Shown: positions 39,670 through 49,924, counted from the stretch's first letter. The stretch is DNA of 59,219 nucleotides from Ruoffia tabacinasalis (GCF_005864045.1 NZ_VBSP01000008.1:1-59219); one strand, 5' to 3'. The notes: generated by a model from the letters alone, not told the origin. Numbers and translations: made by a program.

Positions 39670-40914
39670 TTATTCCTCATTTCTTATATCAGTTAAACGT
39701 CGTCGATATCCCGATAGTATATAATACTGATATTCTTCATTAAATTCAATATCTTTTATTAAAGTTTTTTGTCGGTATAGCGCTAATAACTCTGCTTCTT
39801 CAGGTTGAATTTCTACTTGAAACTCTTCTGCATTCGATATACAGATATCCCAAATCGCTTGTTTTAAGGTTTCAATACCTTTTTTATCCAGTGCTGAGAT
39901 AGTTACATTAGGTTGCAATGTCGGTTCAAACCCTGGATCTGCTTTATCTATCTTGTTGTAGACAGTTAAGACCGGGATATGATCCATATCTAACTCTTTT
40001 AACAACTCTACGACGGTATCTTCATGCATATTGCTTGCAGGATGAGAGGCATCTACGACGTGTATTAATAAATCCACAAAGCGAATCTCTTCCAATGTTG
40101 AATTAAATGCATGAATTAATTCTGTAGGTAGTTCATCAATAAAACCTACCGTATCTGTAATAGTGAAGGCATCATGACCGTTAATTTCTAACTTACGCGT
40201 TAAAGGGTCTAAGGTTGCGAATAATTGGTCTTGAACATACGTCTCACTTTCAGTTAATTCGCGTAACAAGGTTGATTTCCCTGCGTTTGTATAACCTGCT
40301 AGACCAATATTAAATTCTCGACCAGACTGTCTTCTAATACGCGTTCTTTCACGGTGTTCTTCCAATTGTTTCAAGTCTTTCTCAATCGTATGAATGCGAC
40401 CACGAATGACACGACGATCTTGTTCTAGTTTAGTCTCACCGGGTCCTCTAGTTCCAATCCCACCGGCTAGTCGAGATAATGATGTCCCTTGTCCGATGAC
40501 TCTTGGAAGTAAATATTGGTATTGAGCTAGTTCAACTTGAAGTTTCCCTGCTTGGCTTCGCGCTCTTTGAGCAAATATATCAAGAATCAATTGTACACGG
40601 TCAATGACTTTTACGTCAAGTTGTTCTTCTAAATACATATTTGTGTTTGGTGATAATCTATTTAAAAAGATAACTAAATCAATATCAGAGTTAATGACAA
40701 AATCACGAACATCCACTAGTTTTCCACTACCTACGACGGATTTCTGATCGATGCGCCTTAATTTTTGAGTGATTTCTCCAACCGGTAGACCATTAGCGGT
40801 CTCCGTTAGTGCCTTCATTTCTTTCATGATCGTTTCAAATTTTAAATCTGAAATGTTTTCTGTTTGTACTCCGACTATAAGTACCCTCTCGGGGTGATTT
40901 TCAGTCTCTATCAT
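39670..40914 (-). CDS. hflX: GTPase HflX
   Basis: Ribosome-binding GTPase that splits stalled or heat-damaged ribosomes. 414 residues: an N-terminal HflX domain, GGIGTRGPGETKLEQDRR in the middle, the G1 motif GYTNAGKSTLL at about residue 207, DTVGFIDELP, and NKID. It lies between miaA and def on the same strand with short gaps. Confidence 0.94.
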   Translation of the reverse strand: MIETENHPERVLIVGVQTENISDLKFETIMKEMKALTETANGLPVGEITQKLRRIDQKSVVGSGKLVDVRDFVINSDIDLVIFLNRLSPNTNMYLEEQLDVKVIDRVQLILDIFAQRARSQAGKLQVELAQYQYLLPRVIGQGTSLSRLAGGIGTRGPGETKLEQDRRVIRGRIHTIEKDLKQLEEHRERTRIRRQSGREFNIGLAGYTNAGKSTLLRELTESETYVQDQLFATLDPLTRKLEINGHDAFTITDTVGFIDELPTELIHAFNSTLEEIRFVDLLIHVVDASHPASNMHEDTVVELLKELDMDHIPVLTVYNKIDKADPGFEPTLQPNVTISALDKKGIETLKQAIWDICISNAEEFQVEIQPEEAELLALYRQKTLIKDIEFNEEYQYYILSGYRRRLTDIRNEE

Positions 40915-40931
40915 ATTTTTTTATCAACCTT

Positions 40932-41879
40932 TCAATTATTCTCTATATGTTCTTTCACTATACGTGAAGCTTCATTTATTGCGCCTTTTTCATTCGTCAT
41001 ATCGATCCATTGTGGGTGCTTCATACGGTTTCTAAACCACGTTAATTGTCGTTTGGCATAACGTCTGGAGTTTTGTTGAATTGTTTCAATGACTTCTTCT
41101 TTATCCATTTGATTATTGAAGTAAGGCCACCATTCTTTATAGCCGATACCTTTCACACTTTGCCAATCGGCACCTTCTGCCTGATCATATAACCATTTTG
41201 CCTCGTTTTCTAAGCCGGCTTTGACCATTTCATGCACTCTTAAATTTATTCTATCATATAATGCTTCTCGTTCGCGATTTAATACTAATAAGCATTCATT
41301 AAATACCGATTTTTTTGTGTCATGTCCTGTTTGACTGGAAAAAGACCTTCCCGTTACTTGAATAACCTCAAGCGCGCGAATGGTTCTGCGAACGTTTTGG
41401 TATGGGATTTTCTTGGCTGCTTCTGGATCGAGGTCGTTCAATCGGTTCCACATGGCTAAGTTACCTAATTCTGACGCTTGTTCTTCTAACTCTTTTCGAA
41501 CTGCCTCATCTTGGCTATCGTCTCTCCCAAATTCTAAGTCGTATAACAAGCCTTCTAAATAGAGTCCTGTTCCACCGACAATTATTGGTAGTTTCCCTCT
41601 TTGATGAATTTCTTTGATTAATTTTGTAGATTCATGTTTAAATTCACTTGCGTTATAAGGTTCTGAAACTTCAAGAATATCAAGCATATGATGGGGAACG
41701 CCGTCCATTTCAGAAGGCGTAATTTTTCCTGTTCCAATATCTAAGTGCTTATACACTTGCAGACTATCGCCATTGATAATCTCACCATTAAATTCTTTCG
41801 CTAAATCAATACTCAGTTGCGTCTTTCCTACACCTGTAGGTCCGGCTATGACGAGTATTGATATTGATTTTAAATCCAT
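40932..41879 (-). CDS. miaA: tRNA dimethylallyltransferase MiaA
   Basis: Adds an isopentenyl group to A37 of tRNAs that read U-starting codons. 315 residues: the P-loop VIAGPTGVGKTQLS, INGDSLQVYKHLDIGTGK, PHHMLDI, VGGTGLYLEGLLY, KGIGYKEW and the C-terminal RRYAKRQLTWFRN. Its substrate DMAPP comes from the same pathway that feeds IspA, encoded in this operon. The start is ATG 41879, 8 nt after AAAGGA. No hfq follows, unlike in Bacillus. Confidence 0.94.
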   Translation of the reverse strand: MDLKSISILVIAGPTGVGKTQLSIDLAKEFNGEIINGDSLQVYKHLDIGTGKITPSEMDGVPHHMLDILEVSEPYNASEFKHESTKLIKEIHQRGKLPIIVGGTGLYLEGLLYDLEFGRDDSQDEAVRKELEEQASELGNLAMWNRLNDLDPEAAKKIPYQNVRRTIRALEVIQVTGRSFSSQTGHDTKKSVFNECLLVLNREREALYDRINLRVHEMVKAGLENEAKWLYDQAEGADWQSVKGIGYKEWWPYFNNQMDKEEVIETIQQNSRRYAKRQLTWFRNRMKHPQWIDMTNEKGAINEASRIVKEHIENN

Positions 41880-41897
41880 GTACATTATCCTTTATAC

Positions 41898-43631
41898 TTA
41901 CTTTTTCATTGGGTGATATTCTTTTAATAATTCTTTAGCCATACGAAGCGATGTTTGAGTCATATCTCTTCCTGAAAGCATGAGTGCTATGGCTTCAATA
42001 CGTTCATTCGATGACAATTGCTTCACATTTGTAGCTGTTTTTTGATCTTCGACATGCTTAAAGATATACAGTTGCTTATTCGAAATTGCTGCAACTTGTG
42101 GTAAATGCGTAATACAAAATACTTGATGGAAATGAGATACTTCGCGAATCTTTTCAGCGATGGCTTGTCCAACTCGGCCAGAGACTCCAGTATCTATCTC
42201 ATCGAATACCATCACTTTTGGTGATGTTTCACGACTAAATACGGTTTTCAATGCCAACATAAAACGCGATAACTCTCCCCCACTAGCGACTTGTACCAAG
42301 GGTTTCTGTTCTTCACCTACGTTCGTTGCGACGTAAAATTCCACACTATTAAAGCCAGTTGGCGTTAGTCTCACAATTTCATCGATATTAACCATGTTTA
42401 AAGCCGTATCAATACTAGGTTCACTAAATCGAACTGTAAAGCGGCTATTCTCCATATATAAATCTTTTAATTCTGCTTCAATGGCTGAAATTAAATCTTG
42501 GGCAATGGATTGTCTTTTGTCATTAAGTCGTTTAGCTTTATCTAACGCACTTTGATAAGCTTCACTCAATTGAGCTTCAAGTTCTTCAAGATAACTTTCC
42601 CGATGAATAATTTGATAAACTTCTTCAGATATTTCGTTGAAATAATCTAATATCTCACTTAATTCCATCCCATACTTTCGCTTTAAGCGACTTAATTCGC
42701 CTAATCGGTCTTCAACTTGATCAATGGTTTGATTTTCTTCATCGAAGTCATTATCAAGTGCGGCCAATTGATGACTGTATTCTTCTAAATCATATTTAGA
42801 TGACGAGAGTCCGTCATGGATTTTTGCGAGTTGAGGTTGATAATCTTTAATCTCTTCTAATAGTAACAAGATTTGATCTAATTGCGTGATGACACTTTGA
42901 TCTGATTCGCTAAGTAAGCTATTAATAGTGCTCATATTTTGATTAATTTGTTGAGCGTGTTGCAATTGTTTACTCATCTCTTCGAGTTCTTCATCTTCAC
43001 CTATAACTATTTGCGCTTCTTCGATCTCATTAATTTGAAATTCAAGGAAGTTTACCCGTTGGCGGTCATTCGTATCAGATTGCTGAGCATCTAGCCATTC
43101 TTTACGAAGTTGGCTATAAGTTATATAAGCTTTCTGATAGTCCTCCAACTCTTTTTTAATTCTTTTATTGCCATAATTATCCAATAAAGATAAATGCTTT
43201 GTACGGTCCAACAATTCTTGATGTTCATTTTGTCCATGAATATCTACGAGATAATTCCCTATTTCTTTAAGTAAGGTGACGTTAGCTAATTGACCATTAA
43301 TTCGAATGGTATTTTTCCCTGATTTATTAATTTCTCGTCGAATAATCAAACCATCCATGGCTATATTAACCTCTAATCCAAATTCGACTAGGACATCTTC
43401 TAAGTCTTCAGGTATTTGCTCAAGAGTAAATAAGCCTTCAATTAATAATTTATCGTCTCCGTGTCGAATATAATCACTTGACCCACGACCACCACAAAGA
43501 ATACCTAGGGCATCAATAATAATTGATTTCCCGGCTCCTGTCTCACCTGAAAGAACCGTCATCCCTTCGGTAAAATCGATATTCACTGCTTCAATAATCG
43601 CAAAATTCTCAATTGTTAAACTTTGTAGCAT
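41898..43631 (-). CDS. recN: DNA repair protein RecN
   Basis: SMC-like ATPase recruited to double-strand breaks; in competent bacteria it also protects incoming DNA. 577 residues: Walker A GETGAGKSII at about residue 29, a long coiled-coil middle (about 155-365), the signature VASGGELSRFMLALK, and Walker B VMVFDEIDTGVSG. It is separated from tlyA by 19 nt; the arginine repressor gene often found here is absent. Confidence 0.95.
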   Translation of the reverse strand: MLQSLTIENFAIIEAVNIDFTEGMTVLSGETGAGKSIIIDALGILCGGRGSSDYIRHGDDKLLIEGLFTLEQIPEDLEDVLVEFGLEVNIAMDGLIIRREINKSGKNTIRINGQLANVTLLKEIGNYLVDIHGQNEHQELLDRTKHLSLLDNYGNKRIKKELEDYQKAYITYSQLRKEWLDAQQSDTNDRQRVNFLEFQINEIEEAQIVIGEDEELEEMSKQLQHAQQINQNMSTINSLLSESDQSVITQLDQILLLLEEIKDYQPQLAKIHDGLSSSKYDLEEYSHQLAALDNDFDEENQTIDQVEDRLGELSRLKRKYGMELSEILDYFNEISEEVYQIIHRESYLEELEAQLSEAYQSALDKAKRLNDKRQSIAQDLISAIEAELKDLYMENSRFTVRFSEPSIDTALNMVNIDEIVRLTPTGFNSVEFYVATNVGEEQKPLVQVASGGELSRFMLALKTVFSRETSPKVMVFDEIDTGVSGRVGQAIAEKIREVSHFHQVFCITHLPQVAAISNKQLYIFKHVEDQKTATNVKQLSSNERIEAIALMLSGRDMTQTSLRMAKELLKEYHPMKK

Positions 43632-43650
43632 GACTTCACCCCATTGGTTT

Positions 43651-44463
43651 TTATAAATTATCGTGTGCTATTTGCACTATCCCTTCAATATTTATGTTTG
43701 CTTTACTATCATTGTTCAATTCTTTTGAGTTTTTAATATGGGCTAGAAATTCAATGTTTCCTTCGCCACCAGTAATTGGTGAATAAGTTAAATTCTCGAT
43801 GGTATAGCCGATACGGCACATCATATCGATGACTTCGTGTAAGACATCTTTATGAACGGTCATATCCTTAATAATCCCTTTTTTACCGACACGCTCTGGT
43901 CCTGCTTCAAATTGTGGTTTAATAAGCACTAATACCGATCCGTCTTCTTCTAAGATTGGAATAAGTGGTGGTAAAATTAATCCAAGTGAAATAAACGAGA
44001 CATCAATACTCGCAATCGTTGGCATTCCTTCCGTGAAATCCTCAGGCACTGAATGACGGAAGTTTTGACGCTCCATCACTACCACTCGCTCATCTTGACG
44101 TAATTTATAAGCTAATTGATTATAACCTACATCCAAGGCATAACTTAACTTTGCACCATTTTGTAAGGCTGCATCCGTAAAACCACCGGTAGAAGAACCT
44201 ATATCAAGTAAGATATGATCAGTCATATCGATACCAAAATGTTTAATCGCTTTTTCTAATTTTAAGCCTCCGCGACTCACATATGGGATGGTCTTTCCTT
44301 TAATATGCAACTCTTTTGTAATATCAATCTTCTCACCTGGTTTATCATAGCGCTGGTTATTCGCATCATAAATTTGCCCTGCCATAATCAAGCGTTTCGC
44401 TTGCTCACGTGTGTCTGTTAGTCCAGATTGAACTACTAATTTATCTAATCGTTCTTTTTTCAT
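43651..44463 (-). CDS. TlyA-family rRNA 2'-O-methyltransferase
   Basis: A 270-residue protein with an N-terminal S4 RNA-binding domain (RLDKLVVQSGLTDTREQAKRL is its start) and an FtsJ/RrmJ-type methyltransferase domain (LLDIGSSTGGFTDAALQNGA, SAM-binding). TlyA relatives methylate 16S and 23S rRNA; some were called hemolysin A. It corresponds to yqxC of Bacillus. It starts 8 nt after ispA. Confidence 0.88.
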   Translation of the reverse strand: MKKERLDKLVVQSGLTDTREQAKRLIMAGQIYDANNQRYDKPGEKIDITKELHIKGKTIPYVSRGGLKLEKAIKHFGIDMTDHILLDIGSSTGGFTDAALQNGAKLSYALDVGYNQLAYKLRQDERVVVMERQNFRHSVPEDFTEGMPTIASIDVSFISLGLILPPLIPILEEDGSVLVLIKPQFEAGPERVGKKGIIKDMTVHKDVLHEVIDMMCRIGYTIENLTYSPITGGEGNIEFLAHIKNSKELNNDSKANINIEGIVQIAHDNL

Positions 44464-44471
44464 ATGACTCC

Positions 44472-45356
44472 TTAGTCTATATCTGTGAATGAGAGAAATT
44501 TATTTAAAATACTGTAATCCGTTCCACTCAACTTAGTAATTTTTTCAATAATTTTTTCAGCTTTTTCACGTTCTTGACCTAAAACTTCTTTTGATTCTTC
44601 TAAACCAAGTAAGTTTGGATAGGTTGATTTCTTGTTGAATTCATCACTTGAATGTCCTTTTCCAGATAACGTACTGTCATCAATCACGTCAAGTAAATCA
44701 TTGTGAATTTGGTATAAAACGCCAAAGGTTTCACCAAAGTTTACTAATAACTCTTCAACTTCAGGACTGTATTCTCCAATAATGGCTGCGGCTTGTGTCG
44801 CAAAGGTAAATAATTTCCCCGTTTTAAATTCATGTATTCGATTTAATTCTTCTAACGTTATCTCTTTATTCTCTGCTTGCATATCACCTAATTGACCTGC
44901 GACCATCCCGTGTGAACCTGCGGAAGAACTCAGTAAAGAAATAATTTTAACTTTTTGTTTGCTCTTTAATTTTGAATCGTCGCTAATTAAACTGAATGCG
45001 TCCGTTAATAATGCATCCCCTGCTAGGATAGCTGTCGCTTCATCAAATTTAATATGAGCGGTTGGTTGACCCCGTCTCAAGTCATCATTGTCCATCGCTG
45101 GTAAATCATCATGAATTAAAGAATACGTATGAATAAATTCTAAAGCAACCGCTGTAGTTGCTCCTTTTTTCATATGTTTCTCTGATTCTGCGTTTAAGAT
45201 AGCCAGTAATAGTAACGGACGTAGTCGTTTGCCGCCACCTTTTAATGAATAAATCATTGGTTTTAACATTTCAATCGGAGTTTGAAGAAGGCGAATATGT
45301 TTGTCTAATTCAGTTTCAAATACATTTCTTAAATCGTTTAAATCTTGCTTAATCAT
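44472..45356 (-). CDS. ispA: Farnesyl diphosphate synthase / geranyl transferase
   Basis: Short-chain prenyl transferase, 294 residues. First aspartate-rich motif HDDLPAMDNDDLRRG at about residue 80, second DLLDVIDD at about 220, GGGKRLRPLLLLA near the start. It provides farnesyl diphosphate for undecaprenyl lipid carriers used in wall synthesis. It overlaps xseB by 8 nt. Confidence 0.93.
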   Translation of the reverse strand: MIKQDLNDLRNVFETELDKHIRLLQTPIEMLKPMIYSLKGGGKRLRPLLLLAILNAESEKHMKKGATTAVALEFIHTYSLIHDDLPAMDNDDLRRGQPTAHIKFDEATAILAGDALLTDAFSLISDDSKLKSKQKVKIISLLSSSAGSHGMVAGQLGDMQAENKEITLEELNRIHEFKTGKLFTFATQAAAIIGEYSPEVEELLVNFGETFGVLYQIHNDLLDVIDDSTLSGKGHSSDEFNKKSTYPNLLGLEESKEVLGQEREKAEKIIEKITKLSGTDYSILNKFLSFTDID

Positions 45357-45585
45357 TCATAACCTCTCTATCTAATTCAACATCGCCTTTGTCTGTCATC
45401 ATCTTAGCGACTGTGCTTTCTGCATCAGTTAAAGATTTTTGGCAATATTGGCTTAATTCTACACCGCGTTGGAAAGATTCTAACGCTTTTTCTAAAGGTA
45501 AATCGCCTTTTTCAAGTTGAGATACAATTTGTTCTAATTCTTGTAATGCTTCTTCGAAATTTTCTGGTTGTTTTGTTTTTGCCAT
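45349..45585 (-). CDS. xseB: Exodeoxyribonuclease VII small subunit
   Basis: A 78-residue helical protein that assembles with XseA. It shows the family pattern FEEALQELEQIVSQLEKGDLPLEKALESFQRG. It is located 3 nt after xseA and overlaps ispA, so subunits are co-made. Confidence 0.94.
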   Translation of the reverse strand: MAKTKQPENFEEALQELEQIVSQLEKGDLPLEKALESFQRGVELSQYCQKSLTDAESTVAKMMTDKGDVELDREVMND

Positions 45586-45588
45586 TGT

Positions 45589-46971
45589 TTACTCCTTCTC
45601 TGTATCAGAAAGCTGTTGAAATATATTGTCTGTGGATGTTTTTGTTACTTGCGCTTCGATTTGTCCATCACTTAAATTCACCTTAATCATATCATCTTTT
45701 TCAACATCAGTGATATGTTTTACAATGTTATCTTTTGAAGTCACGACAGCATAACCCCTTTGAACGCTCTTTAATGGGCTATATGCGTCAAGTAATTGCA
45801 TGAGATTGCCAAAGACAACTTTCTTATTGTATTGATATTGTTCCATATTACGATTTAATTGTTTCCTAAAAGCAGTTAAATCTTTTTGATATTGATTAAT
45901 AAGTCCTTGCGGTTGTTGTAAGGACAGTCGTTGTTTTAATACTTTTACTTGATTATTTTGCTCAGTAAAGTAATTATCTTTGTTATTATTCAGTCTTTCA
46001 TTCGCTAAGTCTAGCTGTTGCATGTATGGTTGATATAAACGCTCAGGTTGAGTCATGACATAAGATTGGGCAAAGCGGTCATAATACTTTCGCATATATT
46101 GAATGCGTTGATTCATTGAGTAAAATACGCGCTCTTCCATCTGAGTTAAATAAGTTAACACTTCTTGTAAGACCGGTACGGCAATTTCAGCCGCAGCAGT
46201 CGGCGTAGCAACTCGAATGTCAGCAACAAGATCAGACAAGGTTATATCTGTTTCGTGACCAATTGAAGATATTACTGGAAGCGGGCAATTTAGAATAGCC
46301 ATCGCGACTTGCTCGTCATTAAAGCACCAAAGGTCCTCAATAGAACCTCCACCACGTGCAACAATGACTGTGTCAAATTCGTCTTGTCTATCTTTCACTT
46401 TATTGAAGGCTGTCACGATTTCTCCAGCGGCTTCTTTCCCTTGTACTCTGGTTGGAATGACAGTAATTTCAACAATGGGATAGCGACGATTGATGGTCGT
46501 AATAATGTCTCTAATTACTGCTCCACTTGGACTCGTTATAACTGCAATTTTCTTAGGAAAGCGTGGAATTGGTAATTTAGGTCGATCAAATAGACCGGCT
46601 TTGTTGAATTTTTCTTTTAATTGTTCAAGTTGTTGATATAAAGCACCAATACCATCTGGTTGAATACTATCAATCACGATTTGATATGCGCCAGAGGGTT
46701 CATATAAAGTAATCTTTCCGGTAACGAATACTTTCATCCCTTCTTCAATATTAAACTTGACGCGTTGAAAAGCCGAACGATACATCACTGCACTAATTCT
46801 TGCTCCTTCATCTTTCAAGCTAAAATATTGATGAGAATTGGGTCTCAAGCGAAAATTTGAAACCTCTCCTACAACAAACACTCGTTGTAAATGTGGATCG
46901 ACATCAAATTTTCTTTTAATATATTTGGTTAACGCTTGTACTGTTAAGTACTCTTGATTTTTTTCACTCAT
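45589..46971 (-). CDS. xseA: Exodeoxyribonuclease VII large subunit
   Basis: Catalytic subunit of the single-strand exonuclease VII. 460 residues: an N-terminal OB fold (VFVVGEVSNFR), the nuclease core (AVITSPSGAVIRDIITTINRRYP, ARGGGSIEDLWCFNDE, SSIGHETDITLSD), and a long coiled coil at about 270-390. Overlaps folD by 4 nt. Confidence 0.95.
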   Translation of the reverse strand: MSEKNQEYLTVQALTKYIKRKFDVDPHLQRVFVVGEVSNFRLRPNSHQYFSLKDEGARISAVMYRSAFQRVKFNIEEGMKVFVTGKITLYEPSGAYQIVIDSIQPDGIGALYQQLEQLKEKFNKAGLFDRPKLPIPRFPKKIAVITSPSGAVIRDIITTINRRYPIVEITVIPTRVQGKEAAGEIVTAFNKVKDRQDEFDTVIVARGGGSIEDLWCFNDEQVAMAILNCPLPVISSIGHETDITLSDLVADIRVATPTAAAEIAVPVLQEVLTYLTQMEERVFYSMNQRIQYMRKYYDRFAQSYVMTQPERLYQPYMQQLDLANERLNNNKDNYFTEQNNQVKVLKQRLSLQQPQGLINQYQKDLTAFRKQLNRNMEQYQYNKKVVFGNLMQLLDAYSPLKSVQRGYAVVTSKDNIVKHITDVEKDDMIKVNLSDGQIEAQVTKTSTDNIFQQLSDTEKE

Positions 46972-47858
46972 AAACTAACTCCGTCTATATAGTCCTCGCT
47001 ATTTAATCCATGTTGAATGCAGGCACATAGAATCGTTTGTTCCATTAACATCGCTACCGTCATTGGACCAACGCCACCAGGTACTGGAGTAATGGCACTC
47101 ACTTTATCAAATACCCCTTCATAATCAACATCCCCGACGAGTTTCCCATCATCTAAACGATTAATCCCAACGTCAATGACAATCGCGCCCTCTTTTAAAT
47201 CCTCTTCTTTCACCAGATGCGGTGAACCGGCAGCGACCATGACAACATCGGCATGAATTAAATGTTGATGCAATTCTCGCGTTAAGAGATGTGTAATTGT
47301 GACAGTACTACCTTTATTAGCTAATAAAATCGACAATGGTTTTCCAACAATTTGGCTGTAACCTACAACAGTAACGTCTTTCCCTTTAATATCGATATTG
47401 TAACGGTCAAGTAAACGTAAAATTCCTCTTGGTGTACAAGGATATAAATCGCCAGTGCCTTCGACAATTTTCCCCATATTATAAGGATGAAAGCCATCAA
47501 CGTCTTTATCTGGTCGAATAACTTCTGTTACTGCCACTTGACTTAAATGTTTTGGTAGTGGGAATTGAACAATCATCCCAGTGACTGTTGGGTCATCATT
47601 TAACCCTTCAATCGTTTCATGTAATTCAGCTTGAGTAATCGAATCTTCTAAAGTGAGCCACTCAAAATCAAAGCCAATATATTGAGCCGTTTTTTCTTTT
47701 TGCCCAACATAAATTTTACTTGCTGGATCTTCACCAACAGTAATTACGACTAATTTCGGGATGATATGCTTTCCCTTCAGCTTTTCTACCGCATGTTTAT
47801 ATTCTTCACGTAGTTGTAACGATAATTGCTTTCCATCTAAGACTAGAGTTTTAGACAT
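46968..47858 (-). CDS. folD: Bifunctional methylenetetrahydrofolate dehydrogenase/cyclohydrolase FolD
   Basis: Interconverts methylene- and formyl-tetrahydrofolate. 296 residues: VGEDPASKIYVGQKEK (catalytic Lys), GMIVQFPLPKHL, DKDVDGFHP, the Rossmann segment VVGYSQIVGKPLS and TPVPGGVGPMTVAML. The start is MSKTLVLDGK with AGAAGG upstream. It is the first gene of the folD-xseAB-ispA-tlyA-recN-miaA-hflX-def series, whose gaps are all below 20 nt. Confidence 0.95.
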   Translation of the reverse strand: MSKTLVLDGKQLSLQLREEYKHAVEKLKGKHIIPKLVVITVGEDPASKIYVGQKEKTAQYIGFDFEWLTLEDSITQAELHETIEGLNDDPTVTGMIVQFPLPKHLSQVAVTEVIRPDKDVDGFHPYNMGKIVEGTGDLYPCTPRGILRLLDRYNIDIKGKDVTVVGYSQIVGKPLSILLANKGSTVTITHLLTRELHQHLIHADVVMVAAGSPHLVKEEDLKEGAIVIDVGINRLDDGKLVGDVDYEGVFDKVSAITPVPGGVGPMTVAMLMEQTILCACIQHGLNSEDYIDGVSL

Positions 47859-47939
47859 TGTATCGCCTTCTTTCTGCAATTTAAATTCAAGATTAACCGA
47901 TATCTATAAACCCCATCGGTCACTTTAATTCGTAGACTC

Positions 47940-47968
47940 AGTATAACTGAATTCGTAAAATCTAACAA
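47940..47968 (-). promoter_or_regulatory. Predicted promoter of the folD operon
   Basis: Minus strand: TTGTTA, 17-nt spacer, TATACT. The leader of about 75 nt includes a small hairpin ACCGAT / ATCGGT at 47896-47920 of unknown role. Confidence 0.5.
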
Positions 47969-48038
47969 TCTTAGTCGACATTTAAAGTAAGTAACTGCCC
48001 ATATCGTTCGAATTGTTTAGGACATACGTTTTAATCAC

Positions 48039-48099
48039 AAAAACGAACTTTAAATATTATACTCAGCAAATTATCTGAGTTTATAATATTTAAAGTTCG
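48039..48099 (-). terminator. Terminator of the DUF1002 gene with an unusually long stem
   Basis: Arms of 18 nt (CGAACTTTAAATATTATA and complement) plus an inner CTCAG / CTGAG pair, separated by a 2-nt bulge, with an 8-nt loop. On the minus strand it is followed by TTTTTG. It is positioned 43 nt after the stop codon. The stem of 23 pairs is about twice the length of the other terminators here. Confidence 0.8.
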
Positions 48100-48141
48100 A
48101 TGCTTATTTATTGAATTGTCATTGAGAATCTAACTGGTTGA

Positions 48142-49890
48142 TTATTCAACAGGATCAGTTAATTCCTCTACAGATTGTTCTTCCGTTTCAGTTGCTTCAC
48201 TTTCTGATAAGTCTTCACCTGGCTCTTCTTCGACTGGAACTTCCTCAGAAGGAACGTCTTCTGAAAGTGACTCTTCAGATGAAACTTCATCTTCACTTGT
48301 CTCTTCTTCTGAACTTGTTTCTTCTACTTCTGATTCTTCTGGAACATAACCAGGAAGAGTGTAGTCTGCTGGAATTTCAACTTGTGATTGGTATAAGTTC
48401 TCTACAGAAACTCCGTAGATAGCGTTAAAGTCGTAAGCAGCTTGTAATGGAACCATCTCATTCGTTACAACATCTAATTCACTCATCTCGTCTGTCGCAA
48501 CGTCAAATGAATACATTGTGAAATCAGCTTGGTTACCCGCTGGATTATCCCACATGTTTTCTAATGAAATAACAGTTCCTTCTTGAGTTGGATTCACATA
48601 GTTATACACTTGCGGTGCGCGACCAGTAGCAATCGCTAAGCATGAAATAATTTCTGCTTGAACTGGATCTGATGCTTTTAAGCCTTCAAAAGCGTTTAAT
48701 TTGTTTGTCCAGTTTTCTTTAATGCTTGTAAAACCAGGTTGATACTCACCAGATGCAATAAATTCATCTTGGTTCGCAGCGTATTGATACATTACTGTTC
48801 TTAAGTGGTTTAAAGCAGATTTTTCTTCAGATGTTAAATCTGGAGACATTGCTTCAAAGATAAATGTATCACTATAAACACGGTCAACAACTTCACCAGC
48901 TTCAATCACTCGATATAGTTCATCCGAGAATGCTTGTAAGATTGGGTGATAAGTTTCAGTGTCCGAGAAGTCCACACGTTCAGCAGATAATAATTCCTCA
49001 GCTGGAACTGAACCTTCTAAGCCAGCTAACACATCTGTCCAATCTTCTTGGATACTTTGTTCAAGTTGGCCAATTGTATCTTCAGATTGTGCCGCTTCAG
49101 TTTTAGCAAACTCTTGTGCGAATTGTTCTAAAGCAAGTTGTAATTCTTCATCAGATACGCCGTAATTGTTTGTAATGTTGTTGACGATATTATTGATATT
49201 TGTGTTAGTTTCTTCACTGTTATCAACATTGACGTCCGAGTTTTCAGCATTAATATTAGTATTTACAATTTCCTGTTTGATTTCTGAAATCATTTGGTTG
49301 ACTTGTGAATCAGAAATCGTTGCTCCTTCGCTCTCAATAATTTCATTTACTAACGAAATTTCATTTTGAGCTACTTGAACATCTTCAGGATTTAATGCAA
49401 CACCTTGTTGCTCTAGTAACGCATAAACACCCGCTAAAGCTCCTTCACCTGTTACAGGAGATACTGTTGCGATACGGATTTGAGCGTTACGTGCACCGGC
49501 AGTAATTGCAGCATTTTGGTAAGTTGTTGCTGATACGCCAGTAATGTTTTGCTGTGTGACGATTTGAACTTGAACACCGTAGCCTTCGTTCATACCTTGG
49601 ATGTATGCACTTGAGTATACAACTGTTCCTGGACCTGAACCGTCTTGTAAGTATTGGTTAATCATCGTACCATCAACATAGATAATGTTGCTCGAATCAA
49701 CAGCGTTTGCACCTAACAATTGTAATGTTTGTTGTGCTTGGTTTTGATCTAATGATCCACCTAAGGCAACTAATTGTAATTCTTGTGCTTGAACGTGTTG
49801 AATACCATCTGTATTAAAGTTTAATACTGGTTGAGTTAATGGTGCACCGACTAAGGCAATCATTGCTGACAATAGTAATCTCTTTTTCAT
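48142..49890 (-). CDS. Secreted DUF1002 protein with a long acidic C-terminal tail
   Basis: A 582-residue exported protein. Residues 1-35 are a signal peptide (MKKRLLLSAMIALVGAP, cleavage probably near AQA). About 40-215 is a DUF1002 domain like Bacillus YpuA (VALGGSLDQNQAQQTLQLLG, GVSATTYQNAAITAGARNAQIRIATVSPVTGEGALAGVYALLE). Then come an Asn-rich linker (NINNIVNNITNNYG), a second region of about 250 residues that I do not recognise, and a 65-residue tail made mostly of Glu, Ser, Asp, Val, Thr. No LPxTG or membrane anchor is present. It is monocistronic, between nusB and folD. Function unknown. Confidence 0.85.
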   Translation of the reverse strand: MKKRLLLSAMIALVGAPLTQPVLNFNTDGIQHVQAQELQLVALGGSLDQNQAQQTLQLLGANAVDSSNIIYVDGTMINQYLQDGSGPGTVVYSSAYIQGMNEGYGVQVQIVTQQNITGVSATTYQNAAITAGARNAQIRIATVSPVTGEGALAGVYALLEQQGVALNPEDVQVAQNEISLVNEIIESEGATISDSQVNQMISEIKQEIVNTNINAENSDVNVDNSEETNTNINNIVNNITNNYGVSDEELQLALEQFAQEFAKTEAAQSEDTIGQLEQSIQEDWTDVLAGLEGSVPAEELLSAERVDFSDTETYHPILQAFSDELYRVIEAGEVVDRVYSDTFIFEAMSPDLTSEEKSALNHLRTVMYQYAANQDEFIASGEYQPGFTSIKENWTNKLNAFEGLKASDPVQAEIISCLAIATGRAPQVYNYVNPTQEGTVISLENMWDNPAGNQADFTMYSFDVATDEMSELDVVTNEMVPLQAAYDFNAIYGVSVENLYQSQVEIPADYTLPGYVPEESEVEETSSEEETSEDEVSSEESLSEDVPSEEVPVEEEPGEDLSESEATETEEQSVEELTDPVE

Positions 49891-49924
49891 TTATATACCC
49901 CATTTATAATTTTTATGTACCCTT

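Noticed and set aside
47896-47920. Hairpin in the folD leader as a riboswitch (for example THF).
   Set aside because: Only a 6-bp stem is present and no THF-riboswitch core or terminator/anti-terminator pair is seen.
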